This document shows positions 58,421 through 64,000 of a stretch of 64,000 bases of DNA, one piece after another. The notes under the pieces were generated by a model. It was not told where the DNA came from and ran no database searches. It worked only from the letters and a program-made list of their open reading frames with translations. The stretch lies in the NCBI GenBank assembly GCA_030068075.1, contig CM057826.1, positions 48,018,558 through 48,082,557 of the forward strand, written 5' to 3'. This stretch comes from Paguma larvata (lineage: Eukaryota > Chordata > Mammalia > Carnivora > Viverridae). The translations under genes and the position numbers were made by a program. Position 1 is the stretch's first letter. The number at the start of each line of letters is the position of its first letter.

Positions 58421-61400
58421 TCTCTGAAAAGCCCTTATACGGTTAAGCTGTTTGTATGATGTATGTCATGTAAATTCAACAGGTAAAAAAAGCATTCTAT
58501 TATTTTTACCCCTGAACATTCTCTTTTAGACAATAATCGTAAAGCAAACCCAACTTGTGTTACCTAAGTGAAAGTGATCTGAAGGTGGAAAATCTTTAGA
58601 CAATTCTGGAAAAGACGGAGACAGGCTTTTTTTGCATTTTGGGACCCCTCGGTTAAGTGTGGCCTGAAGAGCAGTAATTCTAAACAAGCTAGGTTTTTCA
58701 TGTTATAAAATTCATGTATTTTTTAAAATGTTGTATCGCAAGGCTTACATCTCAAACACAGATACAGGAATCTTATAAATGGAAAAGAAAGACAAATCTG
58801 TTAAAGTTATAATAAGCAAATCCAAAATTTTTAGAGGTGTATTAGTCAACAGGCTTAAAAATCCATGTTTTTAATACTGCCTATGAAGAACTCAGAACTT
58901 GTGTGTTACTCAAGCCACGTAATATCTCAAAAGGACTATGTCTAAATTCACAGGAGACAGGAAAACATAATTTGAGGGATAATGTCACCCTTTCTTATTT
59001 CTATTTATTAAAAGAGAAAATTCCACCATTATCTGCTCAGGACCCACAGTACAAGGACACAAAGAATTGAGGACTTCTTTTTCTCCCTTTACTTAGTCTA
59101 TTCCATCAATCACACTGATCCTAAATTGAAAAACCAAACAAACAAATATACCTACCCTGCCCTACCGGAAATGAGCAAAACAAATCTGGCTAGAAACTTC
59201 GGGGCTCTGTGCGAAAGGAATCCAATAGCATAATTTAGAGAAAGAAATGTTTTTGTAAGACCATCTGTATCCACCCATGTCATTGCTCAAAGATAGTTTA
59301 GTGAGTCAAGGATAGGAAAATAAAGAGTTTGGTGAAACAAATCAAGAATGGATGGTAATCCTAACTAGATATGGAATAACAGTCTCCACACTTCAGATAT
59401 TCAGTCCAAGTATTTATAAAGAAGTTTCCACATAGAAAATGGAAGCTTTTTTTTTTTTTAGATTCAGAAAAACTGGGTTCCCAATTCAGACTACCCTATG
59501 TGACTTTTGTCATTATCATCTTTTCTGATTCTTACAAAGTAAACCTAATTAAGAACCTCCCTCATTAGTCTTCCAGAAAAATTAGCACAGCTTATGCTAA
59601 TTACTCCTGCAAAATTTAATAAACTCGTTGAAATGGGAATAGTCTAATGAGGTTTTATTTATTGAACTAAGATCACTCCAAGGAAAAAGGTTAGGACACA
59701 AGAATATGCAATGTGGTAATAAAACTACAATTTATTCAATTTCTAAACACGAATTTTATTGCAAACCTTTTAAATTCAAATATGAGTTACTGTGCGAATA
59801 TGTTAAATCAATCTCCACCTTAATTTAATAACGACAAGTCAGTTTTTACTTTTTACTTTAACAATAATTGCCACACATAGCCGTTTACCTCAATGATAAT
59901 GAAATTTGCTGTTATTAGTACCTGGTCATCAGTTATTAAATATACCGCATTTGACTTTTTCCGTGTCTACACGGCCCGAATATCTGGATCATTGGGCACA
60001 GCCTGGTCTTTATCATTCTTAATCAAGCCATTTGGCATCGGGCAGAAATACAACCTAGCAGTCAACTCCACATGCGTATCTTCTACACTTACAGAAATTG
60101 TCCTCGCAACTTTTCTGAAGTGACTTGACAAATTGTGACAAATGTAGAAAGAATTTAGGTCATATTTTTCTTACTTGGTTGCATGTTATGATGAAAGAAG
60201 GAAGTAGAAACCCATTTTCTAAATCACGATATGTAACTGCTGATTTTGTTAATTCCACTTTTCTGATGGAATTTGCCTAGCTGATGTCCCCAAGTCACTG
60301 GCAGCAATAATATAGCCAAAATTTAACACAGAAATAGCTTACCCTGCACCACTGCCGTATGACCAGAAAACCTCTTCTATCTATCCTATAAATAGTTTTC
60401 CTGAATAACCACTGCTAAAAGTCTTTTTACTGATAAAAATAGCAGTGTTCTTCCAAAATCCGAAGGACAAGCAAAGGGAGCTAAAAATTATTGGTGCCCA
60501 AAAGGTGACTTCGTGTTAAAACTATGCTAAATCCTAACACAGTGATTGCCTGTACCTTCAGCTCTATAATTGCATATTGTATGCATCTTGTAAAAACAGT
60601 TACTGTTGCTACTGAATGCAGGCCCCATAACCTATTTTTGCAAAATATGCAGAGATTCACATCCATAAATCTGAAAGCAAATCAAACCCTAAGCACGTAA
60701 CGCAGATATTATGCAATCGGTAATATAGAATCAAATTGGAAACTATGAAATTCAAACACGGTTGCCGTCGTTGCCGTCATTTTTTTTTCCTTTGCAGCAA
60801 TTTCATGGAATTGAAAAATCTTTTCTATTTTGCCCTTCCTTGTGTAAGTTCTTTTCTTGTTGTTATTTTCTTCACTCGTTAAAAATGAAAGTTTTGCCTA
60901 TCAGCAGAGACAGGACTGGAGCTTTTAAAACCTTTGGCAGACTCAAGGACAAATAAATTCTGAAAACTCAGATGCAAATAAAAATAGCTAAATGGGGTTT
61001 TGCATATCAGCTGGCATCACTGCTTGAAAAGACAGTTCATGGGAGACAGTGGCAATCGCCAGCAAATAAACATATGTTGAGATTTCTGCAGATACACGGG
61101 TTTCAGCCGTTTTTAAAATACTCCTCTCTTAAGGGACCACCGTTGGCTACACACTGTTTTCTACTTTGTCAAACCAAAAAGGAAAAAAAATGAAAAGGAT
61201 AAATGTCATGAGCAATATCTCTAAAGCCACCAACAGTATAAAGTGCATACTTATTTTGCCTAAATTGTTTGAACTACCCCAGCCAAGAAAAGGTTTTAAG
61301 TGCCCTACTGGGACAGATGCAAGGCGGCAACAATAGAAGCCACACTAATGCAATCCAGGTAACACAATCCTGTTTCAAAAACACGGGCCGGGCTAATTAC

Positions 61401-63180
61401 AGCGCTGCTGAGTCAAGTTTCTTATGCCATCGCAACCCACAAGAACAGGTCAAAATCAAATGTTATTCAAACCACAGTCATATCAACCTTCTATATCGGA
61501 GTCACGGCTTAAAACCAAATGAAGAACTTAAAAGCTTAACCCATTCACAAGCGAAAAAAAAAAAAGTGTTTTCATTGCGGGTGGCAAGGTACGGTTCTTG
61601 CCATCAACTAAACCAAAAGGAACTGTGCGGCAGAACAAAATGCTTACAGTTTCCAAGTTTTGGGGGGATATTTGGGCTGGTCCCTTGATCACAACACTTT
61701 CTATTTAACAGAAGCATAAGAAAAACTTGCTCAAGATAACTAATGGTATTTTGAAGAGATGTATTTAAATAAAACAAAAACAGCTTAAAGGTTATATTTA
61801 TTTTTGACCTTTTTCGTTTGAAGATTTATCTTCCACTGCGGAAGAAGGAATCACATGACTGGCATGTCGGCTCTTGCAGATAAACACGCTACTCTAACGC
61901 TACAGGCAGCACTCGCAACTCACTGCACACTGAACATTCACACGTGTTCACTTTGAATCAAGTATATTAGTACTCAGTTACCAAGCAAAGGGGTATGCTT
62001 TGGGTGAATATTAGACATATACTTAGTTAAGATGTCTAATTGAAATGTAAGCTTTAGAAAGCTACTAGGCAATCAAAATTGGGTTGAAGCTTGTGGAACC
62101 ACATAAGTCAAAATCAATAAATCAATGTTTTGACATAAATTACGATGAAGCAATTTTTCAGTTAACTGAAAAACAAGAAAGTAAGCCCCCAAAACGTAAA
62201 GAATTGGAAAGACAGATAGAGAGGGCCATTTTGGTTTTTTTTAATCACTATTACCAATCCCAAAAAGGAACTTTTGGTGAGGTATTGATTTCCTCAATGA
62301 GGGATCCGTCAGTCTAATTTGCAAGACTCTTTTCCAGCTATTGGAGGGTGCTAGCTCTTTTCCTTGCTGACAACTGACAGTATCTATAAACCTTCCAGGC
62401 CATTTAACTCTCAATGAGTAATGCTATGTAACAAATGGTTTATCATACATGTTCCCATACAATGAATTTCAATAATTAAAATGTAAAATGCATATTTGGA
62501 ATGCGACTTTGCATAATATGTACACACACTGACTCCAAACTGCACCAAACAACTAAAACAAATTTATTGTTCTATAGTGATTTACTTGGTCATGTCAGAT
62601 TAGTAATATGGATCTGTTGAAAAACACAATAATTAAGACAAGCAGGATAAATTAATCAACTTACAATACAGTATGAGCTACCATCAAATGCGGGAGATAA
62701 CAGTAGAAAGTCTTGGTTCACAGATCTCTTTAAAACTGCTTTTATGCATAAATAAAACCTTAAAATGTAGATGGATTACGTCCAACAGAACTACTGTAGC
62801 TAAAAGTGATAATGATTCAAACATTTTTCAAATAAAAGTTAAATATTTATAAGCACCCAACCACATTTCATAAATCACAAACTATTATTATTTTATTTCT
62901 GAAGCTTCCTGGCACAGCATGAGGATTGAGCCACAGAAAGTCAGGAAAGAAAGAAATATTCCTTTAAGAGCATGAATCAGACACAAAACCGAAGCAATCC
63001 AAGAAAACGGGCCTCCAAAGAACATTCCATATGGTTTTCCCAGGAATCGCAAGAGCTCGGCGCAGCTTAGTCACGACCAACAGGCAAATTTCGGCCACAT
63101 GCATTCCTACCCCTCGCCCATGAGCGACACAAGGCAGGTGTTTCATTATAATAAGGAATAAGAATCCAGTGAAAGTAGAG

Positions 63181-63190
63181 TGGTCCCTAC
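63181..63190 (-). other. EBF1: 5' splice donor of the EBF exon
   Basis: On the minus strand the exon ends GACAG and is followed by GTAGGGACCA. The CAG|GT junction is canonical, though the intron side (GTAGGG) is weaker than GTAAGT. Confidence 0.93.
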
Positions 63191-63259
63191 CTGTCAATTA
63201 TCACTGGATCTGAGGGAGTCTCATTTCGGTTGCCACAGCTTTTCTTGTCACAACAGCGG
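63191..63259 (-). CDS. EBF1: EBF/COE transcription factor exon (zinc-knuckle core)
   Basis: This 69-bp internal exon reads, after one base completing a Ser codon, [18 protein letters not shown] followed by VIID and the first two bases of an Arg codon. That is the COE (EBF/Olf-1) DNA-binding-domain zinc knuckle. In EBF1 numbering the H-x3-C-x2-C-x5-C motif uses H157, C161, C164 and C170; C164 and C170 are in this exon and the other two ligands belong to the preceding exon, outside the window. The domain binds TCCCNNGGGA as a dimer in the nucleus; EBF1 drives B-cell and neuronal/stromal programmes. It is flanked by AG (63260-63261) and GT (63189-63190), with phases that keep the known frame. 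EBF2 has Glu for the first Asp as I remember it, and the EBF3 intron downstream is short, so EBF1 is favoured; the family call is near certain. Confidence 0.93.
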
Positions 63260-63290
63260 CTATGGAGCAAAAACGAAAGGATTTAGTACA
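63260..63290 (-). other. EBF1: 3' splice acceptor and branch site of the EBF exon
   Basis: On the minus strand the sequence is a TACTAAAT branch-like element (plus positions 63281-63288), then cctttcgtttttgctccatag and the exon. The branch A lies about 24 bases from the junction. The polypyrimidine tract is short and broken by G and A. Confidence 0.85.
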
Positions 63291-64000
63291 ACCATTACAA
63301 TGTAAAATCATCATTTAGGCAGACAGAAGGTTCAAATTGCTGGGTTGCAAATGCTAGAATTACCACAAAGCCATACCTGGCAATCAACGGATCCCTGGGA
63401 CAGAAAATTCTATGTGGGTCACCTATGGGTTAATGGCCAGGCTTAACCTCTCCCTGAACAAAGAAGGAGGGAGGAAGAGGGACTCTGCTGGAGCCACGAC
63501 TGACAGCCCGGAGCTGGGGTCTCCCCACCACTGCCCGCAGTATTGAAGAGTTCACTGCGAAATACATTATTATTACATCTACCCAATGAGAATATTCAGG
63601 GTTGTGGGTGGCTCAAACGTTCTTCCCTCAAGATCACACTAATTGTGTGGAACGCGTCAATAATGAGGTATGAGTGATTTCTCCCCCTCCAGTCATTTTG
63701 TATTAAATGGATTCCTTTTTCTTTTCCTTTCTCTTTCAAGAGAGACACTTCCTTCAACCCCAGCCTGCCCCAAATCCTAAAGCTCTAACTGTTTGCTTTT
63801 GAACCATCTTCATGACAATAAAAGTACAACATAGTAATGAAGACAAAGAAGAGGCAGGATAAAAGAAAGTGGAGACCCACATGTCCTTGGCTTCTGTGTC
63901 TGTGTCCGGTGCTGGCCACCATTTAAGTTTTCTGGAAGCATTATGGGCAGTTGAACCAAAGGCTAGCAAAGCCCTGACAATGGATGCTCTTAATTAGGTT
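63260..64000 (-). other. EBF1: Upstream EBF intron, partial
   Basis: Sequence 5' of the exon in EBF sense orientation. The preceding exon, which should end with the LLTHEIMCS segment, is not present up to the right edge. The interval is repeat-free and keeps CpGs (gcccgcag, aacgcgtc) at 63480-63670, which may reflect conservation near the exon. Confidence 0.75.

Larger units (their letters stand above)
1..63190 (-). other. EBF1: Large EBF intron (3' of the zinc-knuckle exon), partial
   Basis: The intron begins at the GT donor just left of the exon at 63191-63259 and runs leftward past the window edge. I looked on the minus strand for the next EBF exon, which should start with FFLKFFLKCNQNC, and for the TIG-domain exons, and found none, so the intron is at least 63 kb. 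Its contents are ancient repeats (MIR, L2, L1M), six felid SINEs, microsatellites and long unique stretches. As I remember it, the equivalent EBF3 intron is short while EBF1 spans several hundred kilobases, so the length supports EBF1. That the whole stretch is a single intron is inference; a nested gene or a skipped small exon cannot be excluded. Confidence 0.75.
54661..63190. other. Repeat-free intronic block next to the EBF exon
   Basis: No SINE, LINE, LTR or DNA transposon is recognisable over about 8.5 kb; the only simple repeat is a short CA run at 56643-56672. The sequence is AT-rich and unique, with many homeodomain-type TAATTA/ATTAAT cores and isolated CpGs. Stretches such as 57400-58420 and 59560-60130 have the texture of conserved non-coding DNA. 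Open frames here (for example 61269-61688, which begins with TTG) have no splice or domain support. Confidence 0.6.

Noticed and set aside
61269..61688. 139-codon open frame near the EBF exon
   Set aside because: It opens with TTG, not ATG, has no recognisable domain, includes a run of lysines from an A-rich stretch and has no splice context; chance open frame in intron.
1..63190. Search for the next EBF exon (FFLKFFLKCNQNC) on the minus strand
   Set aside because: No matching sequence or appropriately placed splice sites were seen by eye, so the whole stretch is treated as one intron.

Overview
This window is vertebrate nuclear DNA from a cat-family (felid) carnivore. Six tRNA-derived SINEs can be read. 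At least two (4663-4869, 21679-21889) carry the 3' body typical of the felid SINEC_Fc type: tRNA-like head, a 'gctgacagctcagagcctggag' core, a CT-rich stretch and an AATAAATAAA tail. Older MIR, L2, L1M and hAT fragments, several CA/TG microsatellites and low gene density also fit a mammalian intron. There are no bacterial-style operons, CRISPR arrays or RNA genes.

Only one protein-coding exon is secure: a 69-bp exon on the minus strand at 63191-63259. It encodes the core of the COE/EBF zinc knuckle ([18 protein letters not shown]...), has a correct splice acceptor and donor, and has phases matching the EBF family. I favour EBF1 (early B-cell factor 1) because the protein has Asp where I remember EBF2 having Glu, and because the next exon is absent from the following 63 kb. 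As I remember it, that intron is short in EBF3. Most of the window (1-63190) is therefore read as one very large EBF intron 3' of this exon. Positions 63260-64000 are the end of the preceding intron.

Region by region: 1-6.8 kb is AT-rich intron with an hAT fragment, a split L1M tail and two minus-strand SINEs. At 6.84-7.10 kb there is a promoter-like block (TATA box, initiator, splice donor) on the plus strand, antisense to EBF. From 7.7 to 22.9 kb there is L2, MIR, L1M and SINE debris with a conserved-looking block at 13.8-14.3 kb. From 22.9 to 31.4 kb the sequence is mostly unique, with an enhancer-like block at 25.93-26.26 kb. From 31.4 to 41.4 kb there are microsatellites, L2 fragments, a GAA/GGAAGA (sense-strand) repeat next to a SINE, and a long polypyrimidine tract. 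A compact CpG island with a 30-C homopolymer lies at 41.4-41.93 kb. From 42 to 52.5 kb the sequence is repeat-poor, with candidate regulatory blocks at 43.0-43.26 and 51.4-52.3 kb. From 52.9 to 54.7 kb there is a dense cluster of L2, MIR and SINE fragments. From 54.7 to 64 kb, around the exon, I recognise no interspersed repeat for over 9 kb.

The likely biology is cis-regulation of a dosage-sensitive developmental transcription factor rather than a multi-gene system. I found no undescribed multi-gene system. The most testable new signals are the antisense TATA promoter with first exon, the intronic CpG island, the repeat-free block around the exon and an EBF-type palindrome at 43179. All function beyond the exon itself is inference; conservation, expression and chromatin data could not be consulted.
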